DNA from: Uliginosibacterium sp036017065
Lineage (GTDB): Bacteria; Pseudomonadota; Gammaproteobacteria; Burkholderiales; Rhodocyclaceae
DNA length: 64,000 bases
Direction of reading: 5' to 3'
Assembly: GCF_036017065.1 (NCBI RefSeq)
Contig: NZ_JAYXHR010000002.1
Span: 1,302,001 to 1,366,000, forward strand
The translations under genes were made by a program, and so were the position numbers. A model generated the notes under the pieces. That model was not told the origin of the DNA and did no database searches. It was given only the letters and a program-made list of their open reading frames with translations. Shown here piece after piece: positions 24,268 to 33,593 of this stretch; position 1 is the first letter of the stretch, and each line of letters begins with the position of its first letter.

Positions 24268-27200
24268 TCAATGTGCCTTGCGGTGCAGATCCTGTCCGCC
24301 GCTGATGCCCAGCTTGCGCTGCAGCCAGTCGAAGCCGAGATACAGCGCTGGCGTGATGAACAGCGTGATGAGCTGCGAGAAGATCAGGCCGCCCAGCACG
24401 GCGATGCCCAGGGGCTGGCGCAGCTCGGCGCCGGCGCCCAGGCCGGTGGCGATGGGGACTGCGCCCATCGCGGCGGCCAGGGTGGTCATCATGATCGGGC
24501 GGAAGCGCAGCAGGCAGGCTTCGCGGATCGCGTCGGCAGGGCTGCGGCCCTCCTTGCGTTCAGCTTCCAGCGCGAAGTCGATCATCATGATGGCGTTCTT
24601 CTTCACGATGCCGATCAGCAGCAGGATGCCCACCATCGCGATGAAGGTGAGTTCCAGTCCGAACAGTTTCAAGGACAGCAAGGCACCGACGGCTGCGGAG
24701 GGAATGCCGGCCAGGATGGTGATCGGATGGATCCAGCTTTCGTACAGGATGCCCAGCACGACGTAGATCACCGCGATGGCGATCAGGATCAGCCACAGCT
24801 GGCTGGTCTGCGACTCCTGGAACACCGCGGCGTCGCCGGCGAACTTGCCGAAGATGTGGTTCGGCATGTTCAGTTCGGTCTGCATGCCGCGGATCTCGTC
24901 GATGGCCTGCGACAGCGTCACCTCGGGCGCGAGGTTGAACGACAGGGTGATGGCCGGCAGTTGCCCTTCGTGGTTGACCGAGGTCGTCGCCGACACGCGC
25001 TCGACGCTGGAGAACGCCGCGATCGGCACCAGCTGGCCGCTGCGGGCGCGGACCTTGAGCTGTTCCAGCCCGCGCTCGTCGGCACGGTAGGCCGGGTCCA
25101 GCTGGAGGATGACCTTGAAGGTGTCCTGCGGCATGTAGATGCTGGCCGCCTCGCGTTCGCCGAAGGCCCCGTTCAGCGTTTCGCGGATGGCCGCCATGTC
25201 CACGCCCAGCGACTGGGCGCGCTCGCGGTCGACCACCACGCGCGCCTGCAGCCCGCTGCGTTCCGCGTCGGTGCTGATGTCCCGCAGCAGTTCAGATTCG
25301 CGCATGCGGCTCATCATGCGGTCGGACCAGTCGTTGAGCGCGGCGTAGTCGACCGACTGCAGGGTGAACTGGAAGCGGCTGCGCGAGCTGCGTCCGCCGA
25401 CGCGCAGGTTCTGCACCGCCGAGAAGGTGACGGATACGCCGGGCAGGTCGGCGACGTCGCGGCGCAGGCTCTGCAGCACCGACTGCATGCTGCCGCGCTC
25501 GTTCTTCGGCTTGAGTGTCAGGAACACCACGCTGCGGTTGGAACCGCCACCGAAGAAGGCGGTGCTTTGCGCGACGGCCGGGTCCTTGGTGATGCGTGCC
25601 TGCACCTGGTCGTGGATCTCCGCCATGGCGGTCCAGGAAATATCCGGCGCGCCCTCGATCGACACGCGCACCTGGCCGATGTCCTCCTCGGGGAAGAAGC
25701 CCTTGGGCATCGACACGTAGAGCAGCACGGTGCCGACGCAGGTTGCCAGCGTCAGCAGCAGCATCAGGCCGCGATGGCGCAGGGTCCAGTCCAGCAAACG
25801 CTGGTAGCCATGCAGGGTGGCCTTGAAACCGGCTTCGAACCAGCGGCTCCATGCAGGCGGGCGCTTGTCGTCGTGGTGCGGTTTGACGAAGCGTGCGGCC
25901 AGCATCGGGATCAGCGTCAGCGCGACGGCCGCGGAGATGACGATGGCAATCGACACCACCGCGGCGAACTCGAAGAACAGCAGGCCGATGGTGCCCGGCA
26001 TGAAGAAGATGGGGATGAACACGGCGACCAGCGACACCGAGATGGACACCACGGTGAAGCCCACTTCGCGGGCGCCGCGGATGGCGGCCTGGAAGGGCTT
26101 CATGCCGTTCTCGACGTGGCGGACGATGTTTTCCAGCACCACGATGGCGTCGTCGACCACCAGGCCCACGGCGATGGTGAGGCCCATCAGCGAGATGTTG
26201 TTCAGCGAGTAACCCGCCCACAGCATGATGCCAAACGTGCCCAGCAACGAGGCCGGCAGCGACAGCGAGGGGATGATGGTGGCGGACAGCCGGCGCAGGA
26301 ACAGCAGGATGACCATCACCACCAGGGCGATGGTCATGATCATGTGGCTGCTGACGTCGCGGATCGATTCGCGCACCGACTTCGACCGGTCGTTGATGGC
26401 CTCGATCTCGACCGATGCCGGCAACTGCGACTTGAGCGTGGGAATGGCGGCGCGCACGGCATCCACCACCGCCACCGTGTTGGCGTCCGGCTGGCGCAGC
26501 ACCGACAGGGTGATGGCGCGCTTGCTGTCCACCCAGGCGCCGTTGCGGATGTTCTCCACGCTGTCTTCCAGCGTGGCGACGTCCGACATGTAGATGGTCT
26601 GGCCGTTCTTGACGGCGACCACCACCTTGGAAAACTCGGCTGCGTTCTTCAGCGGATCGTTGGTGGCCAGCACCAGCGTCTGGCGCGGCCCTTCCAGCGT
26701 GCCGACCGGCACGTTGCTGTTGGCGGCGCGCAGCGCGTTCGATACGTCCGACAGCGTGAGGTCGCGGGCGGCCAGCTTGGCCGGGTCGGCCTTCACGCGC
26801 ACCGCGAAACGCTTCTGGCCGTTGATGTTCACCTGCGCCACGCCGTTGAGCGTGGACAGCGACGGGGAGATCAGGTTGTCGGCGAAGTCGTTCAGCTCCG
26901 CCAGCGACAGCGACGGCGAACTGATGGCGATGAACAGGATGGGGTCGTCCGCCGGGTTCACCTTGCGGTACGCCGGCGGGTTGCTCATGTCATCCGGCAG
27001 CTGGCGCGTGGCGCGGAACAGCGCGGCCTGCACGTCGATGGCGGCGGAGTCGATGTTGCGCGCCGGGTCGAACTCCAGCGTGATGGAGGTGCTGCCCTGC
27101 GAGCTGGAAGACGTCATCGTCTTCAGCCCCGGGATGGTGGAGAACTGCCGTTCCATCACCGTGGCGACCGAGGACGCCATCGTTTCCGGGCTGGCGCCCG

Positions 27201-27354
27201 ACAGGTTGGCGCTGACGTTGATGGTCGGCTGGTCGTAGGACGGCAGCGCGGCGATCGGCAGCTTGGTGACGGCGACTGCGCCGGCGATGACGATGGCAAT
27301 CCACACCAGCGCGGTGGCAACCGGCCGGCGGATGCACTGTTCGGCAAGCATCAT
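24268..27354 (-). CDS. RND efflux pump inner-membrane permease (HAE-1 family)
   Basis: The protein has 1028 residues, the full length of an AcrB/MdtB-type pump: 12 membrane segments and two large periplasmic loops. The N-terminus IRRPVATALVWIAIVIAG, the GLVVDDAIVVLENIVRH segment with the proton-relay aspartates and the late VGILLLIGIVKKNAIMMIDF segment are visible. It resembles MdtB/C and MuxB-type drug pumps more than metal pumps. The start overlaps the adaptor stop (ATGA at 27354). No outer-membrane TolC-type gene is adjacent, so it must borrow one. Confidence 0.95.
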   Translation of the reverse strand: MMLAEQCIRRPVATALVWIAIVIAGAVAVTKLPIAALPSYDQPTINVSANLSGASPETMASSVATVMERQFSTIPGLKTMTSSSSQGSTSITLEFDPARNIDSAAIDVQAALFRATRQLPDDMSNPPAYRKVNPADDPILFIAISSPSLSLAELNDFADNLISPSLSTLNGVAQVNINGQKRFAVRVKADPAKLAARDLTLSDVSNALRAANSNVPVGTLEGPRQTLVLATNDPLKNAAEFSKVVVAVKNGQTIYMSDVATLEDSVENIRNGAWVDSKRAITLSVLRQPDANTVAVVDAVRAAIPTLKSQLPASVEIEAINDRSKSVRESIRDVSSHMIMTIALVVMVILLFLRRLSATIIPSLSLPASLLGTFGIMLWAGYSLNNISLMGLTIAVGLVVDDAIVVLENIVRHVENGMKPFQAAIRGAREVGFTVVSISVSLVAVFIPIFFMPGTIGLLFFEFAAVVSIAIVISAAVALTLIPMLAARFVKPHHDDKRPPAWSRWFEAGFKATLHGYQRLLDWTLRHRGLMLLLTLATCVGTVLLYVSMPKGFFPEEDIGQVRVSIEGAPDISWTAMAEIHDQVQARITKDPAVAQSTAFFGGGSNRSVVFLTLKPKNERGSMQSVLQSLRRDVADLPGVSVTFSAVQNLRVGGRSSRSRFQFTLQSVDYAALNDWSDRMMSRMRESELLRDISTDAERSGLQARVVVDRERAQSLGVDMAAIRETLNGAFGEREAASIYMPQDTFKVILQLDPAYRADERGLEQLKVRARSGQLVPIAAFSSVERVSATTSVNHEGQLPAITLSFNLAPEVTLSQAIDEIRGMQTELNMPNHIFGKFAGDAAVFQESQTSQLWLILIAIAVIYVVLGILYESWIHPITILAGIPSAAVGALLSLKLFGLELTFIAMVGILLLIGIVKKNAIMMIDFALEAERKEGRSPADAIREACLLRFRPIMMTTLAAAMGAVPIATGLGAGAELRQPLGIAVLGGLIFSQLITLFITPALYLGFDWLQRKLGISGGQDLHRKAH

Positions 27355-28592
27355 GTCGGGTTCTTCCCTTCGCCACTGCCTGCGTTGCCACCCTTCTTGC
27401 CGTCGCGGCGCTTCCGTGGTGCCGACTCGCCGTTGGCTGCGAGCGGCGCAGCTTCCTCGATGCGACCACCGGGCCGCAGGTTCTGGCCGCCTTCCAGCAC
27501 GATCTTCACGCCGCCACCGATGCCGGTGACGACGGCCTGGCCGTCCACGATGCGCTGCAGCTCGACGTTCTGGGGCGTCACCGTCGCGTCGTCCTTCACC
27601 ACATACACGAAGCGATGCGTCGGGCCGTTGACGATGGCCTGGGCGGGCAGGACCACCACGTCCTTCAGCTCGCCGACGGTGACCCGCGTGGTCACGTACT
27701 GGCCGGGCCACAGGTTGCGGCTGTTGTTGTCGATGCGGGCCTTGATGGCGATGGTGCCGGCCACGCGGTCCACGGTGCTGTCGATGAAGCTCACTTCGCC
27801 GGGCGCCTTGCGGCCGTCGCCGGTTTCCACCTCCACGCGGACGGGTTTTTCGCGTTGCGACGCCAGCAGCATCGGCAAGTCGCGCTCGGGCAGCGTGAAG
27901 CTCACGCCGATGGGATGCATGCGCGACACCTTGACCATCGGGGTGGTGGTGGTGACGAGGCTGCCGACCCGCACGTCGATGCGCCCGGCGCGACCGTCGA
28001 AGGGTGCGCGGATCACCGAGTAGGTGAGTGCCACCTTGGCCTGCTCCAGCGCCGCCTGGTTCTCCTGCATGCCGGCGCGGGCGGAATCCACCTTGTTGCG
28101 GGCGGTATCCAGCGCGGAGGAGGACACGAAGTTCTGGGCCGACAGGTCTTGGGCACGCTTGAGATCGCGCTCGGCGATGTCGAGCTGGGCGCGGGCGCCG
28201 ACGACCGCGGCTTCCGCGCGCTTCACCGCGGCGGCATCCTCGCGGTCGTCCAGCGAGAACAGGACCTGGCCGCGACGGACTTCCTGCCCCTCGCTGAACT
28301 GGACCTGGGCGACCGTACCGGTCTTCTGCGCCCGCACATCCACCTCGTCCAGCGACAGCACGTTGCCCTGTGCACTCAGTACCAGTGGCAGGTTGCGCAG
28401 GGTGGTCTGCGTGGTGGTGACCATTTGCGGCTTGTTGCGATTGCCCCCGCTGGCGCCTTGCCCGGAGGCCGGGCTGGCGGCCGCGCTCTTCCCGGGAGCG
28501 TCCTTGGTGCCGGCGGAATCGTCTTGCTGGTTACTGCAGGCTGCCGTCAGTAAAGCTGTCAGCAGGAGGGGGGCGAAGCGCTTCTTGAGCAT
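27351..28592 (-). CDS. RND efflux periplasmic adaptor (membrane fusion lipoprotein)
   Basis: The protein has 413 residues. A signal peptide with lipobox LLTAAC at about 16-21 is followed by a barrel-sandwich domain (VDVRAQKTGTVAQVQFSEGQ), an alpha-hairpin coiled coil (about 115-185), IRAPFDGRAGRIDVRVG and a C-terminal beta domain. It bridges the inner-membrane permease encoded directly downstream to an outer-membrane channel. ATG 28592 starts the signal peptide; the longer frame to 28790 does not look like protein. Residues about 25-50 are an Ala/Gly/Ser-rich linker. Confidence 0.93.
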   Translation of the reverse strand: MLKKRFAPLLLTALLTAACSNQQDDSAGTKDAPGKSAAASPASGQGASGGNRNKPQMVTTTQTTLRNLPLVLSAQGNVLSLDEVDVRAQKTGTVAQVQFSEGQEVRRGQVLFSLDDREDAAAVKRAEAAVVGARAQLDIAERDLKRAQDLSAQNFVSSSALDTARNKVDSARAGMQENQAALEQAKVALTYSVIRAPFDGRAGRIDVRVGSLVTTTTPMVKVSRMHPIGVSFTLPERDLPMLLASQREKPVRVEVETGDGRKAPGEVSFIDSTVDRVAGTIAIKARIDNNSRNLWPGQYVTTRVTVGELKDVVVLPAQAIVNGPTHRFVYVVKDDATVTPQNVELQRIVDGQAVVTGIGGGVKIVLEGGQNLRPGGRIEEAAPLAANGESAPRKRRDGKKGGNAGSGEGKNPT

Positions 28593-28768
28593 GGTGTTTT
28601 CGTTCTGCCAGCCTTGGCAAGGCTGCTTTGAATGGAAGGCTGTGGCACTACAACTTATTGATGTTGCGGCAATGCCGGGTGGCGAAGCAACGAATTGTGA
28701 GGCGTGGAAAGCGTAAAAACAGGAAAAGTTCCACAGCCTCCGGAAGGCGGCCTTGAATGCAAGAGCTA

Positions 28769-28777
28769 TGCCATAAT
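28769..28777 (+). promoter_or_regulatory. Putative extended -10 of the recA promoter
   Basis: tgc-cataat at 28769-28777 fits an extended -10 box 28 bases before the recA ATG. A TTGAAT at 28753 is too close (13 bases) for a normal -35. I see no clear LexA box. Confidence 0.35.
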
Positions 28778-28804
28778 TTGCCGCGATCAACCCGAGGAAA
28801 AAAC

Positions 28805-29821
28805 ATGGACGACAACAAGGCGAAGGCGCTCCAGGCTGCGCTCTCCCAGATCGAGAAGCAGTTCGGCAAGGGCTCCATCATGCGCATGGGCGACGGCAAG
28901 CTGGAGGAGGAGATCCAGTCCGTGTCCACCGGCTCGCTGGGACTGGACATCGCCCTGGGCATCGGCGGCCTGCCGCGTGGCCGTGTCGTCGAGATCTACG
29001 GCCCGGAATCCTCCGGCAAGACGACCCTGACCCTGCAGGTCATTGCCGAGATGCAGAAGATCGGCGGCACCGCTGCCTTCATCGACGCCGAGCATGCGCT
29101 GGACGTGGGCTACGCCGCCAAGCTGGGCGTGAACGTCGCCGACCTCCTGATCTCGCAGCCGGACACCGGCGAGCAGGCGCTGGAAATCGCCGACATGCTG
29201 GTGCGCTCCGGTGGCGTGGACATCCTGGTCATCGACTCGGTGGCGGCACTGACGCCGAAGGCCGAAATCGAAGGCGAGATGGGTGACCAGTTGCCCGGTC
29301 TGCAGGCCCGCCTGATGTCGCAGGCGCTGCGCAAGCTCACCGGCAACATCAAGCGCACCAACACCCTGGTCATCTTCATCAACCAGATCCGCATGAAGAT
29401 CGGCGTGATGTTCGGCAACCCGGAAACCACCACCGGCGGCAACGCGCTGAAGTTCTACGCCTCCGTACGCCTGGACATCCGTCGTACCGGCACGATCAAG
29501 AAGAACGAAGAAGTCATCGGCTCCGAAACCAAGGTGAAGGTCGTCAAGAACAAGGTGGCACCGCCGTTCAGGGAAGCCCACTTCGACATCCTGTATGGCG
29601 AAGGCATTTCGCGTGAAGGCGAAGTCGTCGATATGGGCGTCGAGCACAAGTTCGTCGACAAGAGCGGTGCCTGGTATGCCTACAACGGCGAGAAGATCGG
29701 CCAGGGCAAGGACAACGCGCGTGAGTTCCTGCGCGCCAATCCGCAGATCTCCCGCGAGATCGAGAACAAGATCCGCGAAGCGGTGGGCGTCGTTGCGCTG
29801 CCTGCCGCCGAGCAGGCCTGA
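28805..29821 (+). CDS. recA: Recombinase RecA
   Basis: The protein has 338 residues. It shows Walker A GPESSGKT (66-73), Walker B LVIDSVAALTP, the L2 region with NQIRMKIGVMFGNPETT and a basic/acidic C-terminus. It forms the RecA filament for recombination and SOS induction. ATG 28805 (MDDNKAKALQ) is the family start; the in-frame ATG 28757 lies over the promoter. recX follows 28 bases later. Confidence 0.99.
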   Translation: MDDNKAKALQAALSQIEKQFGKGSIMRMGDGKLEEEIQSVSTGSLGLDIALGIGGLPRGRVVEIYGPESSGKTTLTLQVIAEMQKIGGTAAFIDAEHALDVGYAAKLGVNVADLLISQPDTGEQALEIADMLVRSGGVDILVIDSVAALTPKAEIEGEMGDQLPGLQARLMSQALRKLTGNIKRTNTLVIFINQIRMKIGVMFGNPETTTGGNALKFYASVRLDIRRTGTIKKNEEVIGSETKVKVVKNKVAPPFREAHFDILYGEGISREGEVVDMGVEHKFVDKSGAWYAYNGEKIGQGKDNAREFLRANPQISREIENKIREAVGVVALPAAEQA

Positions 29822-29849
29822 TCGACGGATCGTTGGCGGATGCCTCGCG

Positions 29850-30320
29850 ATGAGCAGTTCTCCGGCGACGGCCCTGCGCAACCGGGCCTTGCGCCTGCTG
29901 GCCCGGCGCGAGCATTCGCGCGCCGAGCTGGCGGCCAAGCTGCGCGGCGAGGCGGAGCCTGAAATGCTGTCGGCATTGCTCGACCGTCTCGCCGAGACCG
30001 GACTGCAGTCCGATGCGCGCTACGCCGAGAGCTTCGTGCGCAGTCGCGCCGAGCGACATGGCGTGGGGCGCCTGCGCAATGAACTCGCACGGCGCGGCGT
30101 GGCCGAAGCGCTGATCGACGATGCACTCACCACCCTGGCCGATGAAGGCGGTGGCGACGAACTGGCCCGCCTGCGCGCGGTGTGGCAGAAGAAATTCGGC
30201 GACAAGCCGCAGGACGCCCGCGAGTGGGCCCGTCAGGCGCGCTTCCTCCAGTCGCGGGGCTTCACCAGCGAACTGATCCGCAAAGTACTGAAAGAGCCGT
30301 TCAACGATGAGTCTGCTTAG
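29850..30320 (+). CDS. recX: RecX, regulator of RecA
   Basis: The protein has 156 residues with the three-helix RecX repeats: RALRLLARREHSRAELAAKL, RYAESFVRSRAERHGVGRLR and KFGDKPQDAREWARQARFLQSRGF. RecX limits RecA filament growth. ATG 29850 is chosen (the frame is open back to 29595 inside recA). It overlaps lptB by 14 bases. Confidence 0.94.
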   Translation: MSSSPATALRNRALRLLARREHSRAELAAKLRGEAEPEMLSALLDRLAETGLQSDARYAESFVRSRAERHGVGRLRNELARRGVAEALIDDALTTLADEGGGDELARLRAVWQKKFGDKPQDAREWARQARFLQSRGFTSELIRKVLKEPFNDESA

Positions 30321-31029
30321 GGTTACCCAGCTCTCCAAGCGCTACAAGAAACGCACGGTGGTCCGTGACGTTTCCTTCGAGGTCGGCAGCGGCGAGGTCG
30401 TCGGCCTGCTCGGCCCCAATGGCGCGGGCAAGACGACCTGCTTCTACATGATCGTCGGGCTGGTGCGCGCGGACGGCGGTGCGATCCACCTGGACGGCAC
30501 CGATCTGACCCACACGCCGATTCATCGCCGCGCGCAGATGGGCCTGTCCTACCTGCCGCAGGAGAACTCGGTTTTCCGCAAGCTGACGGTCGCCGAGAAC
30601 ATCATGGCCGTGCTGGAGCTGCAGAAGCTGGGCAAGGCTGAAGTGCGGGCCCGGCTGGACGAGCTGCTCAACGAGCTGAACATCGGCCATCTGCGCGACG
30701 CGACCGCCCAGTCGCTGTCCGGTGGCGAGCGTCGCCGCGTGGAGATCGCGCGTGCGCTGGCGACCAGCCCGCGGCTTATCCTGCTCGACGAACCCTTCGC
30801 CGGCGTGGACCCGATCGCGGTGATCGACATCCAGAAGATCATCGCCTACCTGAAGTCGCGCGGCATCGGGGTGCTGATCACCGACCACAACGTGCGTGAG
30901 ACGCTGGGTATCTGCGATCACGCCTGCATCATCAACTCCGGCGAGGTGCTCGCTGGCGGCCGTCCTGACGAAATCGTGCAAAACGCACAGGTGCGTCAGG
31001 TGTATCTGGGCGAACATTTCCGCCTGTAG
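30307..31029 (+). CDS. lptB: LPS export ABC transporter ATP-binding protein
   Basis: The protein has 240 residues. It shows Walker A GPNGAGKT (36-43), the Q-loop in LSYLPQENSVFRKLT, signature LSGGERRRVE and Walker B LILLDEPFAGVDP. LptB drives LPS extraction with LptF/LptG; lptA and lptC usually sit upstream but are not here. Order lptB-rpoN-hpf-ptsN is the standard proteobacterial block. Confidence 0.96.
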   Translation: MSLLRVTQLSKRYKKRTVVRDVSFEVGSGEVVGLLGPNGAGKTTCFYMIVGLVRADGGAIHLDGTDLTHTPIHRRAQMGLSYLPQENSVFRKLTVAENIMAVLELQKLGKAEVRARLDELLNELNIGHLRDATAQSLSGGERRRVEIARALATSPRLILLDEPFAGVDPIAVIDIQKIIAYLKSRGIGVLITDHNVRETLGICDHACIINSGEVLAGGRPDEIVQNAQVRQVYLGEHFRL

Positions 31030-31047
31030 AAGTTTTCCGTCTCATTC

Positions 31048-32565
31048 ATGAAGCCCTCGCTCCAGCTCAAGATATCCCAGCACCTCGCGCTGACCCCGCA
31101 GCTGCAGCAGTCCATCCGCTTGCTGCAGCTGTCGACGCTTGAGCTCAACACCGAAATCGAGCGCATCCTGCTGGAGAACCCCATGCTGGAGCGCGAGGAC
31201 GGTGAGGAGGGCGGCGCCGAAGCGGTGGCCAGCGTCGAGCAGGCCGAAGCCACGCGCCACGAGGAGCGCGAGGAGCGCGACTTCGCGGAGATCCGCGAAT
31301 CCAGCGGCAACGGCGAGGACGCGGACTTCGAGCCGGCGGTGTCGGTCGATCCGCCTGAGACCATCGATGCGGCCTACGAGGCGGCCTCCGACGACGATCT
31401 CGGCGAAGCCGCGGAGTGGCGTTCCGAAGCGGGCAGCCGCAATGGCGGTGACGACGACGAGTCCGACTTCCAGGAATTCCAGGCTGCCGCCACGTCGTTG
31501 CGTGACCACCTCGATGCCCAGGTGGCCTTGATGGCCCTGTCCGACCGGGACCGCGCGCTGGTGCGTTTCCTCATCGAGGCGCTGGATGACGATGGCTTTC
31601 TCGACACCCCGCTGGAAGAACTGCTCGAACTGATTCCGCCCGAGCTGGAAGTGGAAGTCGATGACCTGCAGATCGCGCTGCGCTATGTGCAGCACTTCGA
31701 CCCCGTCGGCGTCGGCGCACGCAGCCTGCAGGAGTGCCTGACCCTGCAGCTGCGCAATTGCCCGGAATGCAGTGCCCGCAGCCTGGCGCTGCAGATCGTC
31801 GATGGCCAGCTCGAACTGCTGGCCGCGCGCGACTTCGTCAAGCTCAAGCGCCGCCTGGGCTGCAACGACGACGGCCTGCGCGCCGCGCAAGACATGATTT
31901 CCCGGCTGAACCCCCGCCCGGGCGCCCAGTTCACCCACGTGGAGCCGCGCTACATCGTGCCGGACGTCATCGTCCGCAAGACGCGCGGCCGCTGGGGGGC
32001 GAGCCTCAACCCGGAGGCGATGCCGAAACTGAGGATCCACCGCGTCTACGCCGACATCCTTCAGCAGAACCGTGGTTCCGCCAGCGCCCTGTCGGGCCAG
32101 CTACAGGAAGCCCGCTGGTTAATCAAGAACGTACAACAACGCTTTGACACGATCCTCAGAGTGTCGCAGGCTATCGTCGAACGACAACACCAGTTCTTCG
32201 ACCACGGCGAAGTGGCCATGCGGCCGCTGACCCTGAGGGAGATTGCCGACGAACTGGAGCTGCACGAATCCACGGTGTCGCGCGTGACCACGCAGAAGTA
32301 CATGGCCAGCCCGCGCGGCGTGTTCGAACTGAAGTATTTCTTCGGCTCTCACGTGTCCACCGACACGGGCGGTGCCTGCTCTGCCACGGCGATTCGTGCG
32401 CTGATCCGCCAGATGGTTGCAGGTGAAGACGGGAGAAAACCCCTGTCCGACGCCACGATTGCCGAGATGTTGGGCCAGCAGGGTATCGTGGTGGCGCGAC
32501 GGACGATTGCGAAATACCGCGAGTCGCTCAATATCCCGCCGGTCAGTCAGCGCAAGTCGATCTGA
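31048..32565 (+). CDS. rpoN: RNA polymerase sigma-54 factor
   Basis: The protein has 505 residues. It has the Gln/Leu-rich activator-interacting region I (KISQHLALTPQLQQSIRLLQ), an acidic region II (about 50-150), the core-binding domain, the HTH (LTLREIADELELHESTVSRV) and the RpoN box ARRTIAKYRE near the end. It directs transcription from -24/-12 promoters. 18 bases separate it from lptB, and hpf follows. Confidence 0.98.
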   Translation: MKPSLQLKISQHLALTPQLQQSIRLLQLSTLELNTEIERILLENPMLEREDGEEGGAEAVASVEQAEATRHEEREERDFAEIRESSGNGEDADFEPAVSVDPPETIDAAYEAASDDDLGEAAEWRSEAGSRNGGDDDESDFQEFQAAATSLRDHLDAQVALMALSDRDRALVRFLIEALDDDGFLDTPLEELLELIPPELEVEVDDLQIALRYVQHFDPVGVGARSLQECLTLQLRNCPECSARSLALQIVDGQLELLAARDFVKLKRRLGCNDDGLRAAQDMISRLNPRPGAQFTHVEPRYIVPDVIVRKTRGRWGASLNPEAMPKLRIHRVYADILQQNRGSASALSGQLQEARWLIKNVQQRFDTILRVSQAIVERQHQFFDHGEVAMRPLTLREIADELELHESTVSRVTTQKYMASPRGVFELKYFFGSHVSTDTGGACSATAIRALIRQMVAGEDGRKPLSDATIAEMLGQQGIVVARRTIAKYRESLNIPPVSQRKSI

Positions 32566-32577
32566 GAGGAGTGCCCT

Positions 32578-32901
32578 ATGAATCTCAACATCACCGGCCA
32601 TCATCTTGAGGTGACCCCCGCCATCCGTGAGTTCGTCACCAGCAAGCTGGAACGCGTGATTCGCCATTTCGACCACGTGACCGCCACCCACGTGATCCTC
32701 TCCGTCGAGAAGCTCAAGCAGAAGGCCGAAGTGACCCTGCATGTCCGCGGCAAGGACATCCACGTCGAAGCGACCGAGGAAGACCTCTACGCCGCCATCG
32801 ACGCCATGACGGACAAGCTCGACCGCCAGGTCGTCAAGCACAAGGAAAAGTCCTTCGACCACGGGCGCGACGCCATCAAGCACCAAGCCGCCCAGCCCTG
32901 A
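32578..32901 (+). CDS. hpf: Ribosome hibernation promoting factor (short form)
   Basis: The protein has 107 residues with the fold of the short HPF/YfiA family: MNLNITGHHLEVTPAIREFV, then KLKQKAEVTLHVRGKDIHVEA and DLYAAIDAMTDKLDRQVVKHK. It inactivates or dimerises 70S ribosomes in stationary phase. It lies 12 bases after rpoN with a good ribosome-binding site (gaggag). Confidence 0.95.
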   Translation: MNLNITGHHLEVTPAIREFVTSKLERVIRHFDHVTATHVILSVEKLKQKAEVTLHVRGKDIHVEATEEDLYAAIDAMTDKLDRQVVKHKEKSFDHGRDAIKHQAAQP

Positions 32902-33107
32902 CCGCCCGGCCGGCCGGGTTGTCGGGCATAATTCCCGCTTGCCTGCACCTCGGCCGGTTATCCTGCTCCAAGGTTCTGCTGTCCCATCCCGCTGCACCAC
33001 GCCCGACAGGAAAGCTCGACAGTTTCGACAGTCCCAGACAGTCCATTTACGCCGAGTAGCGACCGTCTCGTCACCACTGGTGACAGCGCGGTCAGAGCCT
33101 CCCCCGG

Positions 33108-33593
33108 ATGAACCTCATTTCCCACATCCTGCCACTGCAAAACGTGCTGCTCGACCTGGAGGCCGACAGCAAGAAGCGCGTTTTTGAACGGGCAGGACTG
33201 ATCTTCGAGAACCAGAACAGCCTGTCGCGCAGCGCGATCATCGATTCGCTGACCCAGCGCGAGAAGCTCGGCTCCACCGGCCTGGGCCAGGGCATCGCCA
33301 TTCCGCACGGCCGCATCAAGGGTTTGAAGGAAGCGCTGGGCGCTTTCTTCCGCCTGGCCAGCCCGATCCAGTTCGATGCGCCGGATGGCCGCGCGGTGAA
33401 CCTCATCTTCGTGATGCTGGTGCCGGAGCAGGCCAACGAATCCCATCTGCGCCTGCTGTCCGAACTGGCCCAGATGTTCTCCGACCGCGCTTTCCGCGAC
33501 GATCTTCTGGCGGCCGACAGCGCCGACACCATGCATAGCCTCTTTGTCGAATGGGATCCGCATGCGGCGAACGAGCGTCGCTCAACTCTTTGA
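33108..33593 (+). CDS. ptsN: Nitrogen-related PTS EIIA (EIIA-Ntr)
   Basis: The protein has 161 residues with the EIIA(Fru/Ntr) domain. The phospho-histidine is H67 in GIAIPHGRIKG. It is a regulatory PTS protein that affects potassium transport and nitrogen/carbon balance. The 206-base gap after hpf is longer than usual in this operon and may hold a promoter. It overlaps hprK by 32 bases. Confidence 0.95.
   Translation: MNLISHILPLQNVLLDLEADSKKRVFERAGLIFENQNSLSRSAIIDSLTQREKLGSTGLGQGIAIPHGRIKGLKEALGAFFRLASPIQFDAPDGRAVNLIFVMLVPEQANESHLRLLSELAQMFSDRAFRDDLLAADSADTMHSLFVEWDPHAANERRSTL

Noticed and set aside
24271..28023. 1250-residue open frame on the plus strand
   Set aside because: It lies fully antisense to the RND permease and adaptor, is His/Gln/Arg-rich with no domains, and results from high GC codon bias.
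28593..28804. LexA box before recA
   Set aside because: No CTG-N10-CAG type site could be found; SOS control cannot be claimed from the sequence.
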